This document shows positions 11,464 through 21,651 of a stretch of DNA of 64,000 nucleotides, one piece after another. The notes beneath the pieces were generated by a model. It was given only the letters and a program-made list of their open reading frames with translations, searched no databases and was not told the DNA's origin. Source of the DNA: an endosymbiont of Escarpia spicata (GTDB lineage Bacteria; Pseudomonadota; Gammaproteobacteria; Chromatiales; Chromatiaceae). Location: positions 203,655-267,654 of the forward strand of contig QFXE01000010.1 of assembly GCA_003349915.1 (NCBI GenBank), in the 5' to 3' direction. The translations under genes were made by a program, and so were the position numbers. Each line of letters begins with the position of its first letter. The first letter of the stretch is position 1.

Positions 11464-11618
11464 AGTAAGGAATATTAGCAGGCTGTTACTGTTAGCACGA
11501 CCGAATCGAAGAGAACAAAATTCACTATTTCTCTCCGGTTTTGCGATATACGGGGCCTAACAGGGTGATGAAATCCGTAAAGCAGGAACGCCTCGACTTG
11601 TTTGAGTCATTCCAATCG

Positions 11619-11641
11619 GTTCAGTTCAGTTCAGTTCAGTT
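11619..11641. repeat. Pentanucleotide tandem repeat (GTTCA)4.6 upstream of the cold-shock gene promoter
   Basis: Four full GTTCA units plus GTT lie about 35 bases upstream of the predicted -35 box at 11677. No gene spans this point. A repeat at this distance could alter promoter strength if unit number varies. Confidence 0.75.
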
Positions 11642-11676
11642 GATAAGTATATCCTACTATTTTACTTGGGCAATAG

Positions 11677-11704
11677 TTGACCAAATCGAATGGTTCACTA
11701 TACT
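11677..11704 (+). promoter_or_regulatory. Candidate sigma-70 promoter of the cold-shock gene
   Basis: TTGACC at 11677-11682 and TATACT at 11699-11704 are separated by 16 bases. This start would leave a leader of about 200 bases before the csp ATG. Long structured leaders are known to control cold-shock mRNAs. The 448-base clpS-csp gap holds this promoter, the GTTCA repeat and the leader; I see no other gene in it. Confidence 0.55.
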
Positions 11705-11911
11705 TAGCCATCAGCGGTTTTGTTTCATGCTGCCGAAATCAAAGCCGCCGGTTTAGCCGGTGAATTGCCGGCGCGGGTTTTTACGGGGCAAAGACCATCG
11801 AAAAATCCTGACAATAACAGAACGGGTTCCGGTACATTCGGATCGTTCCTAATAATGAAATTTATAAATTTTTCACCAATTCGGGGCATTGAACGCGAGG
11901 AGTATCAAGTT

Positions 11912-12124
11912 ATGGCCACTGGAGTTGTAAAATGGTTTAACAATGCGAAGGGTTACGGTTTCGTGACCCCGGATTCAGGAGAGCAGGACGTGTTCGTCCA
12001 TTTCTCATCCATTGAGATGGACGGTTACAAGACCCTCAAAGAGGGGCAACAAGTGCAATTTGAGATCAATCAAGGTCCAAAAGGCCTTCACGCAGTCAAT
12101 ATACAGCGGGTTGCCAACGAATAG
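11912..12124 (+). CDS. CspA-family cold-shock protein
   Basis: The 70-residue cold-shock domain protein has both RNA-binding motifs, KGYGFVTPD (RNP1) and DVFVHFSSI (RNP2). ATG 11912 is preceded by GAGGAG and gives the canonical [17 protein letters not shown]-terminus; the frame is open about 190 bases further upstream but this is leader. The family binds single-stranded RNA or DNA and melts RNA structures. Its location next to clpS matches E. coli cspD, but the length and sequence are general for the family, so I leave the symbol empty. Confidence 0.96.
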   Translation: MATGVVKWFNNAKGYGFVTPDSGEQDVFVHFSSIEMDGYKTLKEGQQVQFEINQGPKGLHAVNIQRVANE

Positions 12125-12156
12125 CGGAGTTTCCGGTCCTAACGACCTTCCTGAAG

Positions 12157-12186
12157 GGCCGATGAGTTCAATTCATCGGCCTTTTT
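12157..12186 (+). terminator. Rho-independent terminator of the cold-shock gene
   Basis: The perfect stem GGCCGATGA / TCATCGGCC has a 7-base loop and is followed directly by TTTTT. It begins 33 bases after the csp stop. Confidence 0.92.
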
Positions 12187-12406
12187 GCTGCCTTGTTGAT
12201 CTGCACATGCTTTCTTGTTCCAGGAATTTCCTTCGTCTGCGTTAAAAATCATTGAACCCTCGAATCACACTAAGCACGCAATAGCTTAAATTTTGTGCTG
12301 GATTACTAAATCGCTTCAGCAACTAATTTGGCGTTGTTAGCGCTATTTACGGATTGATGAAAACCAAGCATATAGAAAAAAGGCGCTATCGATAGACATA
12401 GAACGA

Positions 12407-12412
12407 TATAAT
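12407..12412 (+). promoter_or_regulatory. Candidate -10 element upstream of rluE
   Basis: A perfect TATAAT lies 30 bases before the rluE ATG, with no good -35 box at 16-18 bases. The rest of the 317-base csp-rluE gap holds the csp terminator and AT-rich sequence in which I see no gene. Confidence 0.4.
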
Positions 12413-12441
12413 CCCCCCCTCGTTCCACAATCAATCCTTTC

Positions 12442-13008
12442 ATGCTGATCCTGTTCAACAAACCCTACGGCGTCCTGACCCAATTTACAGATAATGAGGA
12501 TCGCGCCACGTTGGCCGATTTTATCCCGGTAAAACAGGTCTACGCCGCCGGTAGACTCGACCGTGACAGCGAGGGTCTGGTGATATTGACCGATGACGGA
12601 AAACTTCAACATCAACTGACCAATCCGCGAAAAAAAACCTGGAAAACCTACTGGGTGCAGGTGGATGGAATACCCAATGCCGAGGCGATCGAGCAGTTAC
12701 GACAGGGCGTCCAGCTCAAGGATGGCCACACTCTGCCAGCGCAGGCAACACTGCTGGAAGAACCGGACCTCTGGCCACGAGACCCACCGGTACGATATCG
12801 GGCGAAGATTCCCACTCAATGGCTGGAGATCAAGATTCGCGAGGGCCGCAACCGGCAAGTCCGGCGTATGACTGCCGCAGTTGGACACCCTACCCTGCGG
12901 CTCGTACGCACGACTGTCGGGCGTTGGCGTCTGGGCGATCTACAACCTGGAAAATGGCGCCAATTTGGTGATCGGCACAGCAGTGCACAAAAAGGGGATC
13001 AAACATGA
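12442..13008 (+). CDS. rluE: 23S rRNA pseudouridine synthase, RluE type
   Basis: The 188-residue RsuA-family enzyme lacks the S4 domain, as RluE does, and is expected to modify U2457 of 23S rRNA. The catalytic segment [19 protein letters not shown] (about residues 34-52) holds the nucleophilic Asp. KTYWVQVDG and [19 protein letters not shown] are further family landmarks. Its end overlaps the mnmA ATG by 4 bases. In E. coli the same gene lies next to mnmA-hflD-purB. Confidence 0.92.
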   Translation: MLILFNKPYGVLTQFTDNEDRATLADFIPVKQVYAAGRLDRDSEGLVILTDDGKLQHQLTNPRKKTWKTYWVQVDGIPNAEAIEQLRQGVQLKDGHTLPAQATLLEEPDLWPRDPPVRYRAKIPTQWLEIKIREGRNRQVRRMTAAVGHPTLRLVRTTVGRWRLGDLQPGKWRQFGDRHSSAQKGDQT

Positions 13009-14123
13009 GTGGTGACCGGGGCCTGGTCGTTGTCGGCCTGTCCGGTGGCGTCGATTCTTCCGTCGCAGCCCTGCTCCTGAAAGAACAGGGTTACCAGGTC
13101 GAAGGCCTGTTCATGAAGAACTGGGAGGAGGATGACGACGCAGAGTACTGCGCCGCAGCAGAAGACCTCAAGGATGCCCAGGATGTGGCAGCCATACTCG
13201 GCATTCCGTTGCACAGCGTAAATTTCTCTGCTGAATATTGGGATCGGGTTTTTGCCTATTTTCTCGATGAGTACCGTGCAGGACGAACACCCAACCCCGA
13301 CGTGCTCTGCAATCGGGAGATAAAGTTCAAGGCCTTTCTCGACTATGCATTAGAGTCTCTGGGCGCGGAACGCATTGCTACGGGGCACTATGCACGACTG
13401 GGTCAGCACACGGGAGAATATCAGCTTCAGCGAGCGGCAGACGAAGGCAAGGATCAGACCTACTTCCTCTATATGCTGGGTCAGTCACAACTCTCCCACA
13501 CCCTCTTCCCGCTGGGTGACCTGCAGAAGGAGGAAGTGAGAAGAATTGCCGGGAAAGCCGGTTTTCCCAATCACAAAAAAAAGGACAGCACCGGCATCTG
13601 TTTCATCGGGGAGCGAAAATTTCGTGAGTTTCTCAGTCGATATCTGCCGGCCAATCCGGGTCGTATCGAAGATCCTGAAGGTGTGACCCTCGGGAATCAT
13701 CAGGGATTGATGTACTATACCCTGGGGCAAAGACAAGGTCTGGGTATCGGCGGCCGGAAGAATAGCGCCGAGGCTCCCTGGTTCGTGGTGGCAAAGGATC
13801 TGCGACGAAACGTATTGATAGCAGCACAGGGCCACAAGCATCCCCTGCTGATGAGTGGTGGAGCCCTCGCAACCCAGCTGCACTGGGTCTCCGGCAAGGC
13901 ACCCCAATTTCCCTTGTTTTGTAAAGCGCGACTGCGGCATCGTCAGTCCCTGCAAGATTGTGAAGTCCTTCTTCGACCGGGGAACACCTGTGAAGTCGTA
14001 TTCGACGAACCCCAACGGGCCGCGACGCCCGGCCAATCAATCGTATTCTATCGGGATGGCGACTGCCTCGGCGGCGGCATTATCGAATCCTCATACCCCT
14101 CTGGAGAGGCTTACCCACCGTGA
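13005..14123 (+). CDS. mnmA: tRNA-specific 2-thiouridylase MnmA
   Basis: Thiolates U34 of tRNA-Lys, -Glu and -Gln using sulfur relayed by IscS/Tus. The PP-loop [15 protein letters not shown] is at residues 11-25. The first catalytic Cys is in [12 protein letters not shown] and the second in STGICFIG. Length 372 is typical. It is coupled to rluE upstream and overlaps the hflD GTG as GTGA. Confidence 0.98.
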   Translation: MSGDRGLVVVGLSGGVDSSVAALLLKEQGYQVEGLFMKNWEEDDDAEYCAAAEDLKDAQDVAAILGIPLHSVNFSAEYWDRVFAYFLDEYRAGRTPNPDVLCNREIKFKAFLDYALESLGAERIATGHYARLGQHTGEYQLQRAADEGKDQTYFLYMLGQSQLSHTLFPLGDLQKEEVRRIAGKAGFPNHKKKDSTGICFIGERKFREFLSRYLPANPGRIEDPEGVTLGNHQGLMYYTLGQRQGLGIGGRKNSAEAPWFVVAKDLRRNVLIAAQGHKHPLLMSGGALATQLHWVSGKAPQFPLFCKARLRHRQSLQDCEVLLRPGNTCEVVFDEPQRAATPGQSIVFYRDGDCLGGGIIESSYPSGEAYPP

Positions 14124-14743
14124 CATACAGCATAGAGGACCGTACCCTGGCACTTGCCGGCATCTTCCAGGCAGCCACACTGGTGCAGCAGATCGGACGG
14201 CGGGGAATGGCGGATTCGGAGATTATGAACCGCAGTATCCACAGTCTGTTCGAGACAGATGCTGGAACTGTTTCCGATGTTTTCGGCGGCATCAAAGGCG
14301 TTGCCTTCGGCCTGCGCGAGGTTTATCGTCAACTGAGTGGTGAAGGCAAACGGGATGCGGAAGTCACCGGGTATCTACTCGCCCTGATTCAACTCGAACG
14401 CAAGCTCTCAAAGCTGCCGGAGCGTTTGACGAAAATCCGCCAGGGTATCGATTTGACCACAACCCGCCTGGCACATTTCCCTGAAATGCACTCCAATATT
14501 CTCGCCTCCCTGGCGGAGATATATGCCGAGAATGTCAGCACTCTGCAACCAAGAATCATGGTTCAGGGGGAAGTTGTCTATCTGCAGAATCCTGATAATG
14601 TGAATCGGATTCGCTCTCTGTTGCTCGCGGGCATCCGCTCCGCCATGTTGTGGCACCAAACCGGTGGCCGCAGGATGCAAATCGCGTTTGGAAGGAAAAA
14701 TTATCTGACCACAGCAAAAAAATTGCTGGATCAGTCCACATGA
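14120..14743 (+). CDS. hflD: High-frequency lysogenization protein HflD
   Basis: A 207-residue helical protein. In E. coli HflD binds lambda CII and lowers lysogenization, and it is membrane-associated. The segments [37 protein letters not shown] and GDVVYLQN-like [20 protein letters not shown] match the family. GTG 14120 is the start, overlapping the mnmA stop. Its normal host role is unclear. A prophage with a CII-like gene lies in the same window, which is only a coincidence of position. Confidence 0.94.
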   Translation: MTYSIEDRTLALAGIFQAATLVQQIGRRGMADSEIMNRSIHSLFETDAGTVSDVFGGIKGVAFGLREVYRQLSGEGKRDAEVTGYLLALIQLERKLSKLPERLTKIRQGIDLTTTRLAHFPEMHSNILASLAEIYAENVSTLQPRIMVQGEVVYLQNPDNVNRIRSLLLAGIRSAMLWHQTGGRRMQIAFGRKNYLTTAKKLLDQST

Positions 14744-14841
14744 GAATTTGAACAATTGTTAAATGCGACAGTGTCGCGGGTCTTACAATCAGGGCCTGTA
14801 GTACCCTGAAAATCGAAATTTCAAACGATCAGGATATTTTT

Positions 14842-15327
14842 ATGAAACTGCTCCATTCAGCTTTGCCCCTCGCTTTCACTTTGGCCCTTACCGCTTGCGG
14901 CGAGTCCAACACCCCCGCGCCTGTGGCCACACCTGCACCGGAACAGACGGCTGTCAGCACATCAAATGAACCGGCCCAGGCACCACAGGTGGAAGTTGCA
15001 GAAGCCCCGGTATCGGCGACTGATCCGTCACTGACCGATCAAGCCAAAACCGTGGGGAAAGAGACCTGGGAAAAAACCAAGGAAGTCTCCGCTGACACCT
15101 ATGATGCCGTTGCAGAAAAAAGCAAAGAAATCTACGAATCGACAAAAGACACTGCCGGCGAAGTCGGTGGCACCATCAAAGAAAAATCGGGCGAATACTA
15201 TGACGCGGCCAAAGAGACCGCCGGGGACATCGGTAGCTCAATCGGCGACAAATCGAGTGAGTACTACGATGCCGCCAAGGCAAAAGGCATGGAGATGATG
15301 GGCGGCGCGGAAGAGAAAGCGGAGTAA
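14842..15327 (+). CDS. Lipoprotein with alanine/lysine-rich amphipathic repeats
   Basis: The signal peptide ends in a lipobox (TLALTACGES), so Cys 19 should be acylated. A Pro/Ala-rich linker (20-65) is followed by a Lys/Glu/Ala-rich helical region with imperfect repeats such as KEKSGEYYDAAKETAGD and DKSSEYYDAAKAKG. This resembles LEA/apolipoprotein-type 11-mer helices and YtxH-like stress proteins. No enzymatic motif is visible. It stands alone between hflD and purB with its own ATG and no clear operon partner. Function unknown; a surface or envelope stress role is a guess. Confidence 0.85.
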   Translation: MKLLHSALPLAFTLALTACGESNTPAPVATPAPEQTAVSTSNEPAQAPQVEVAEAPVSATDPSLTDQAKTVGKETWEKTKEVSADTYDAVAEKSKEIYESTKDTAGEVGGTIKEKSGEYYDAAKETAGDIGSSIGDKSSEYYDAAKAKGMEMMGGAEEKAE

Positions 15328-15392
15328 ATCTATAACTCAAGTTTCGGAGTTCAAGCCATCCTGAAAAGATGAAGGGGCGTATAATTCATCTT

Positions 15393-15458
15393 GTAGGGTG
15401 TACTGCGCGCACCAGAATAAGCAGCTACAGCAATCATGGTGCGCATGGCGCACCCTAC
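15393..15458. repeat. REP-like inverted repeat (GTAGGGTGCGC family)
   Basis: Arms GTAGGGTGTACTGCGCGCAC (15393) and GTGCGCATGGCGCACCCTAC (ending 15458) form an imperfect palindrome with a 22-base centre. This palindrome type, ending in CACCCTAC, is distinct from the CGGCGCC type at 1441 and 26864. It occupies most of the lipoprotein-purB gap. Confidence 0.75.
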
Positions 15459-15516
15459 TTTTGCCGCATTCATAGAATGCCACACCCCATCACGAACCCC
15501 AAAACTTGAGTTATAA

Positions 15517-16920
<1,404 letters not shown>

Positions 16921-17070
16921 TTCAGATCTCATATCTGCTCAAAAATGTGATCTCCAGCACAGTTTTGCATAAGGAATTTAGTTCATACTAACTCTGCACG
17001 CACGAACCTGATTGGCTAGTCCTCCCGTTCGTGTCCGCAAACACAGGGTCTTCAGTTGTGCGTGCGATTT

Positions 17071-17116
17071 AAAACCCGGCATACCTCCCCCAACTTGGTG
17101 TGCCGGGTTTTCTTTT
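17071..17116. terminator. Bidirectional rho-independent terminator
   Basis: AAAACCCGGCATAC pairs with GTGTGCCGGGTTTT over 13 of 14 positions, followed by CTTTT on the plus strand and preceded by A-rich sequence, so it can act both for purB and for the convergent spondin-type gene. The 230-base gap shows nothing else. Confidence 0.85.
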
Positions 17117-17151
17117 GCCTGTTTTACGCGCTTCTCGTTAATCCGGATCGC

Positions 17152-17874
17152 TCAATCATCATCACGACGTTCGCCGACACGGATAACGACCCGGGCAACA
17201 GGATTCAGCCAGCGATGGACACGACTGTCGAGATCGCTGCTTCCACCGTTCAAATCCTCGTCACCCACCACGCCCTTGTGGACATGCACGTTGACATTTT
17301 GCTCGGCGTCAAAAACTCCGGTGGCACCACTACCGTTGTATCCGCCTGGATCAGCGGGAACACCGGGCGCACCTGGAGCACCGCCGCCATTGACAATCTC
17401 ATCATTGGCCTCGGTTCCAGCATCGTAGCCGTTGAGTAAATAGGTATGGATACCTTTTCGTTTAGGGATTTTAATGGCATCCAATCCAACAAAGCCGTCA
17501 TTGGTGGGCAGCAGCATGCCGATAATTGACAGACGTGAGGTGGAGTGGCCATGAATATCCAGTTCAGCATCCGTAGTCTCACCGGGTCCCAGTAGCCCGG
17601 CGGCCGGATTAGCCACATACTCACCACCGGCCGCCTCAACATCGCCAATCAGGCCAGAGATGTTCCCGCCTTCAGCTGCAGCCTGCAAATTCACTGATGC
17701 TTCCGTGCCGACTTCAAAAAGATGGGTGTCCCGATCATGCGCAGCAACCAGCAATGGGGTGAAGTAGACACCAGCCGTAAGATTGGTGACCTCTACAGTG
17801 ATATCCCTTGCCAGTAATGGTGATGAAGCCAGGATGCCACCTGCCAGTAAAAGGGTAGCGATGTGCCTTTTCAT
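17152..17874 (-). CDS. Secreted spondin-domain protein
   Basis: The 240-residue product starts with a signal peptide (MKRHIATLLLAGGILASS) and continues as a Spondin_N-type domain: ITVEVTNLTAGVYFTPLLVA, a central FEVGTEASVNLQAAAEGG, a HGHSTSRLSIIGMLLPTNDGFVG-like core and a loop rich in Gly/Pro (NGGGAPGAPGVPADPGG). It ends VHRWLNPVARVVIRV. In bacteria such proteins are extracellular or periplasmic and of unknown function. It is transcribed alone, convergent with purB across a shared terminator. Confidence 0.85.
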   Translation of the reverse strand: MKRHIATLLLAGGILASSPLLARDITVEVTNLTAGVYFTPLLVAAHDRDTHLFEVGTEASVNLQAAAEGGNISGLIGDVEAAGGEYVANPAAGLLGPGETTDAELDIHGHSTSRLSIIGMLLPTNDGFVGLDAIKIPKRKGIHTYLLNGYDAGTEANDEIVNGGGAPGAPGVPADPGGYNGSGATGVFDAEQNVNVHVHKGVVGDEDLNGGSSDLDSRVHRWLNPVARVVIRVGERRDDD

Positions 17875-18082
17875 AATGATCTCCTCAAAACAGTGTTGTT
17901 ACAGGATCCCCTGCACAACCAAGTCTGAGTCCTGGTAATCTCGCAACCGTCCCGAAATTGTCACAATTCACTAACTTTCAGTAGAAAAAACCATTTATCA
18001 ACCCCCGACCAGTCGGGAGGGTTGGTTTATACTTTGAAGAATCATTAACCAACTGTCTTTTTGAACAATGACAAATCGGCAG

Positions 18083-18110
18083 GAGATCTCTCCTTTCGTC
18101 GAGATGACAA
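18083..18110. repeat. Possible dispersed palindrome fragment (GAGATCTCTCC...GTCGAGATGACA)
   Basis: The stretch GAGATCTCTCCTTTCGTCGA then GATGACA resembles one half of dispersed GAGATNNCTCC-TTCGNCGAGATGACA palindromes that occur in several bacterial genomes. Only one copy is in this window, so the call rests on memory of the motif. An AACCCCCGAC/GTCGGGAGGGTT palindrome also lies just upstream at about 18000-18025. Confidence 0.3.
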
Positions 18111-18155
18111 TGAGGGGTAATCCCCCCGAATCGCAGTGACCACGCAGATCAGACT

Positions 18156-19328
18156 ATGCAGAGACTGAAATTTCCCGACGGATTGACTGCCGAGCAGTTC
18201 CTCACCGATTACTGGCAGCAGAAACCCCTGCTCTTTCGTCAGGCACTGCCTGATTTCAGATGCCATCTTGAACCTGACGAACTGGCAGGACTGGCCTGTG
18301 AAGACGATGTCGAATCCCGCCTGGTATTGGAAAAACACGGGTCAACACCCTGGGAAGCCCGCCACGGCCCCTTCGATGACGAGACATTTTCCAAACTGCC
18401 CGAGAGTCACTGGACACTCCTGGTACAGGATGTAGACAAACATCTGCCTGAAGTCGCCAGACTGACGGAATATTTTCGTTTCCTGCCCGATTGGCGATTC
18501 GATGATGTCATGGTCAGTTATGCTGCTGACCAGGGTTCGGTAGGCCCCCACATCGACGATTACGATGTCTTTCTGTTCCAGGCCAAGGGACGTCGCCGCT
18601 GGAAGATCCACTATCAGAGAGTCACCGAGGATGATTACATCCCCGGTCTAGACCTGCGTATCCTGCCGGAATTCAAAGCTGAAGAGGAGTGGCTACTGGA
18701 ACCCGGCGATATGCTCTATCTGCCTCCCAATGTTGCCCACTGGGGCGTCGCTGAGGGTGAATGTTTGAGTTGTTCGATAGGCTTTCAGGCACCTGCTTTC
18801 AGAGAAATGGCCACCGCCTGGTGCGAGGAGCTGGTACAAAAACGTATCGCAACAGGCCGTATACGCGACAAGCCGCTCAAACCCCAGTCTGCCAGCGCCG
18901 AAATAAAACCCCAGGCGCTTGAACAGATAAGAGAGCTGCTCGATGAACTGCTCGCACAAGATAGCGATCACCAGCGCCGCTGGTTCGGACGTTTTATCAC
19001 TGAGAGCAAACTGAATCTTCAGGTAGAGGAACAGGATCAGCCACTCGATCCCGACATCTTCCACAATCGATTCAGGGAGGTAGCGGTCATCCACCGCAAT
19101 CCCTGCACGCGTTTGGCATTCAGCCGCGGCGACCAGGGCAACGACTCACTCTTTGCCAACGGCAAAGAGTATCCCCTCCCCTCAGATGAGGGGGATTTCC
19201 TCCCGGTCATCACTCACTACCAAGCACTGCACTATGGCTATCTTGAGGCATGGCTGGAACAGCCTGATTATCTACAGCTGGTCTGTGACCTCTACAACGA
19301 CGGCCATTTTGAGTTTCCTGATGATTAA
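18156..19328 (+). CDS. roxA: Ribosomal protein uL16 3-hydroxylase (JmjC-type oxygenase)
   Basis: 2-oxoglutarate/Fe(II) oxygenase that hydroxylates an Arg of ribosomal protein L16. The 390 residues match YcfD/RoxA: N-terminal FLTDYWQQKPLLFRQALPDF, the Fe-binding HxD in GPHIDDYDVFLFQAKGRRRW (about 130), the distal His in PPNVAHWGVAEGECLSCSIG and a C-terminal winged-helix region. The next gene overlaps its stop by 8 bases. In E. coli ycfD also lies in the purB neighbourhood. Confidence 0.94.
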   Translation: MQRLKFPDGLTAEQFLTDYWQQKPLLFRQALPDFRCHLEPDELAGLACEDDVESRLVLEKHGSTPWEARHGPFDDETFSKLPESHWTLLVQDVDKHLPEVARLTEYFRFLPDWRFDDVMVSYAADQGSVGPHIDDYDVFLFQAKGRRRWKIHYQRVTEDDYIPGLDLRILPEFKAEEEWLLEPGDMLYLPPNVAHWGVAEGECLSCSIGFQAPAFREMATAWCEELVQKRIATGRIRDKPLKPQSASAEIKPQALEQIRELLDELLAQDSDHQRRWFGRFITESKLNLQVEEQDQPLDPDIFHNRFREVAVIHRNPCTRLAFSRGDQGNDSLFANGKEYPLPSDEGDFLPVITHYQALHYGYLEAWLEQPDYLQLVCDLYNDGHFEFPDD

Positions 19329-19767
19329 GCCGGCCTTTCAGATACGTATTGCCCACTGGTCCGAAGACCAGGTTTTGCTGAAGCAGGTCAGAGAAATCGT
19401 CTTTGTTCATGAGCAGCACGTGCCGCAGACGCTCGAGTGGGATGGTCTGGATGAAGGCGCACTGCACCTGCTCGCCGTAGAACAGAAGACAGGTGAGCCG
19501 GTCGGTACCTCACGCCTGCTGCAAAGTGGCCAGATTGGGCGTATGGCAGTCATTCGCTCATGGCGCGGACAAGGCGTCGGCAAAGCCCTCTTACAAAAAT
19601 TGCTGGTTATCGCGGATCAGAACGGTTACCCCAGCCTGTTCCTGAATGCCCAATCAACAGCGCTCTCCTTCTATGCACAGCGTGGCTTCATTGCAGAGGG
19701 TGATGAGTTCATGGATGCCGGCATCCCGCACCGCCGGATGACAAAGGAGCCTCTGAACAATGCCTGA
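19321..19767 (+). CDS. GNAT-family N-acetyltransferase
   Basis: The 148-residue product has the GNAT core: VREIVFVHEQHVPQTLEWDG, then GRMAVIRSWRGQGVGKALL with the acetyl-CoA loop RGQGVG, and LNAQSTALSFYAQRGFIAEG. It resembles the small ElaA/YjdJ-type acetyltransferases; the substrate is unknown. ATG 19321 overlaps the roxA stop and is chosen over an upstream open frame inside roxA. The next gene overlaps it by 8 bases, so roxA, this gene and 19760-20284 form a coupled run. Confidence 0.9.
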   Translation: MIKPAFQIRIAHWSEDQVLLKQVREIVFVHEQHVPQTLEWDGLDEGALHLLAVEQKTGEPVGTSRLLQSGQIGRMAVIRSWRGQGVGKALLQKLLVIADQNGYPSLFLNAQSTALSFYAQRGFIAEGDEFMDAGIPHRRMTKEPLNNA

Positions 19768-20284
19768 TCAAGCGCCCACTTTTCAGAATGCAATCCTTGG
19801 TGTTACCAGCGACACTTTTTACCTGCAGGATCCCGCCGAAAACCTTGCCGTTGCATCACGGCTTGTCGAACAGGCAAATCGCGAGTTGCAGATATTCACC
19901 CGCGATCTCGATCCACCGGTATTTGACAAAACAGCGTTCCTTGAACCTTTTAAGCGATTAGCGCTCAACTCCCGTTTTGCCAGAATACGGATAGTGCTGC
20001 AGGACAACAGTGCGATACAAAAAACGGGGCATCGCCTGGTCACACTGGCGCAACGTTTGACCACCACCGTTGAAATCAGAAAAACTGGCGAGACCTACCA
20101 ACAATTCCCAGAGAATTTCATGCTGGTGGATGGTTGCGGTTATCTGCACCGGTCACTGCCGACCCGCTACGATGCCGTTGCTGCCTTCAATGCCCGACCA
20201 AGGGTTCATCAACTGACAGAGATATTCGATGAAGCCTGGGAGACTGGGGAGCCGGATGCTGAACTCTGGCGGCTACATTTGTAG
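19760..20284 (+). CDS. Conserved hypothetical protein paired with the acetyltransferase
   Basis: The 174-residue soluble protein contains VEQANRELQIFTRDLDPPVF, FARIRIVLQDNSAIQKTGHR, and FMLVDGCGYLHRSLPTRYDA. The alternating pattern of a strand, an Asn/Asp turn and VDGCGYLHR recalls a reduced phospholipase-D-like fold, but no HxK motif is seen. It overlaps the GNAT gene and is probably co-translated with it. I do not assign a function. Confidence 0.8.
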   Translation: MPDQAPTFQNAILGVTSDTFYLQDPAENLAVASRLVEQANRELQIFTRDLDPPVFDKTAFLEPFKRLALNSRFARIRIVLQDNSAIQKTGHRLVTLAQRLTTTVEIRKTGETYQQFPENFMLVDGCGYLHRSLPTRYDAVAAFNARPRVHQLTEIFDEAWETGEPDAELWRLHL

Positions 20285-20336
20285 TGGAACTCATAACTGC
20301 ATAACCTGTTTCAGCAATCCATCGTTGGAAAACGCC

Positions 20337-21134
20337 ATGACCCAATCCATCTACCTGATTATCATCCTCCTGTTTCTTCCCCTCCAGACGCAGGCAGAGA
20401 GTTTGGGAATATTCGAACTCAAGGGCAGGACACACCAGGAGATGATCCCTCTGCTCAAACCCTTCGTGGGTCCTGAAGGCACAATCGAAGGGATGCACAA
20501 CAAGCTGATTATTCGCACCTCGCCAGAACGATTGGCTGAGATAAAAAAGATCATCAACGAGTTCGACCATGCGCCAAGACGGATGTTGATCCATGTTCGT
20601 GAACATGCACCCTCACAGCAGCAGAAACAGCAGGTCGAACTTCACGCCGGAAACGACAGCATCAGAATTGGCACTCAATCGGAACGAGGCAGTATCAAAC
20701 GCTACACAACCGAAAGCCACACTGATGCCAGCCGGACGATACAGACCCTGGAGGGTCAATCCGCCTTCATAAAAACGGGTATCAGCCGGCCTGTTGAAAC
20801 AGGAACCGGGATAATAGCTGGTCCCATTGTCGGATATCAGAGCACTACGGAGTATCAGGATATCAGCTCCGGTTTCCATGTAACACCGCAGATCATCGGT
20901 GATCACATCAGACTGGAGATCACCAACCGCCACGCACAACCCGGACGCCGTCAGGAAACAGTTGAGCACACCGAAAGCACAACGGTGGTGAGTGTCAAAC
21001 CTGGAGAATGGATTCCCCTCAGCAGCACCGGCCGAGCCGGTTCGAATAGAATATCCGACATCGGCCTGCAGGCAAGAACCCGCACCAGCGACGAGCACTC
21101 GACCTGGATCAAGGTGGAACTACTGGACAGATAA
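20337..21134 (+). CDS. Secretin N-domain-like periplasmic protein
   Basis: After a signal peptide ending QTQAES, the 265-residue product has one secretin-type N domain (FELKGRTHQEMIPLLKPFV ... GMHNKLIIRTSPERLAEI) and a beta-rich C-terminal part that echoes secretin modules (TLEGQSAFIKTG, VTPQIIGDHIRLEITNRHA, VKPGEWIPLSST). No membrane-spanning secretin gate is evident, so it is a short relative and not a full secretin. ATG 20337 gives a clean signal peptide. It could be the fourth gene of the roxA run (52-base gap). Confidence 0.75.
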   Translation: MTQSIYLIIILLFLPLQTQAESLGIFELKGRTHQEMIPLLKPFVGPEGTIEGMHNKLIIRTSPERLAEIKKIINEFDHAPRRMLIHVREHAPSQQQKQQVELHAGNDSIRIGTQSERGSIKRYTTESHTDASRTIQTLEGQSAFIKTGISRPVETGTGIIAGPIVGYQSTTEYQDISSGFHVTPQIIGDHIRLEITNRHAQPGRRQETVEHTESTTVVSVKPGEWIPLSSTGRAGSNRISDIGLQARTRTSDEHSTWIKVELLDR

Positions 21135-21136
21135 CT

Positions 21137-21203
21137 CTCCCTTGAGGCTTCCGTGCTGTTTTATCAGCAAGAAAGTGGGAACTACCAAGGGAGGATTTTT
21201 TTT
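21137..21203 (+). terminator. Probable terminator after the secretin-like gene
   Basis: CTCCCTTG (21137) pairs with CAAGGGAG (ending 21193) across a long loop and is followed by eight T residues at 21196-21203. The long loop weakens the call. Confidence 0.45.
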
Positions 21204-21603
21204 AGTTTCCAGGCCATATGAATTCGACTCGAATGCCACTTGGCTCATAGCACATCATGTGTTTTGCAGGCCCCTGCCGCAATAGCTCTGGTGAAAACTC
21301 TATCTTGATGCCGTTATTTTCCAGCTTTCTGAAAATGCTGTTTAAATCATCTTCATTTTCAACATTAAATGCCACATGGTGCAGCCCAACGTTTTTGTTT
21401 TTATTAAATTGGCTTGACGGTTCCTCTTTTGTTGCCCAAAGCGTAACCATTATGCTGCCATCACTTACAAAGACAGCGGGATATTCATCATCTCTTCTCA
21501 CCTCATTCCAGCCCAGTAACGAAGTAAAAAAGTCTGCACTCTCTTCCAACTTTGCTACGGTTAGACCGATGTGATGACAACCTTTTGTCGTTGATTTGTC
21601 CAT
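21202..21603 (-). CDS. VOC-superfamily protein (glyoxalase/dioxygenase-like)
   Basis: The 133-residue single-domain protein has the paired beta-alpha-beta-beta-beta layout: HHIGLTVAKLEESADFFTSL with a metal-ligand His near the start, VLQ-like strand YPAVFVSDGSIMVTLWAT, then NVGLHHVAFNVENEDDLNSI and MCYEPSGIRVEFIWPG with a Glu near the end. The His/His/Glu set suggests metal binding. Substrate unknown. It is a single gene whose AT content is higher than that of its neighbours, which may mean later acquisition. Confidence 0.88.
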   Translation of the reverse strand: MDKSTTKGCHHIGLTVAKLEESADFFTSLLGWNEVRRDDEYPAVFVSDGSIMVTLWATKEEPSSQFNKNKNVGLHHVAFNVENEDDLNSIFRKLENNGIKIEFSPELLRQGPAKHMMCYEPSGIRVEFIWPGN

Positions 21604-21651
21604 GGTATTTGTTAGCTTCCCAAATAATCTCCAATATTGAATAAAGTGGGA

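Noticed and set aside
11541..11756. 71-residue frame across the GTTCA repeat
   Set aside because: No ribosome binding site, repeat-derived composition, and it overlaps the csp promoter and leader.
17012..17439. Plus-strand frames over the spondin gene
   Set aside because: They lie antisense to a gene with a clear signal peptide and family match.
18000..18155. Riboswitch or RNA gene upstream of roxA
   Set aside because: Only a short palindrome and a possible repeat fragment are visible; no known RNA fold could be recognised.
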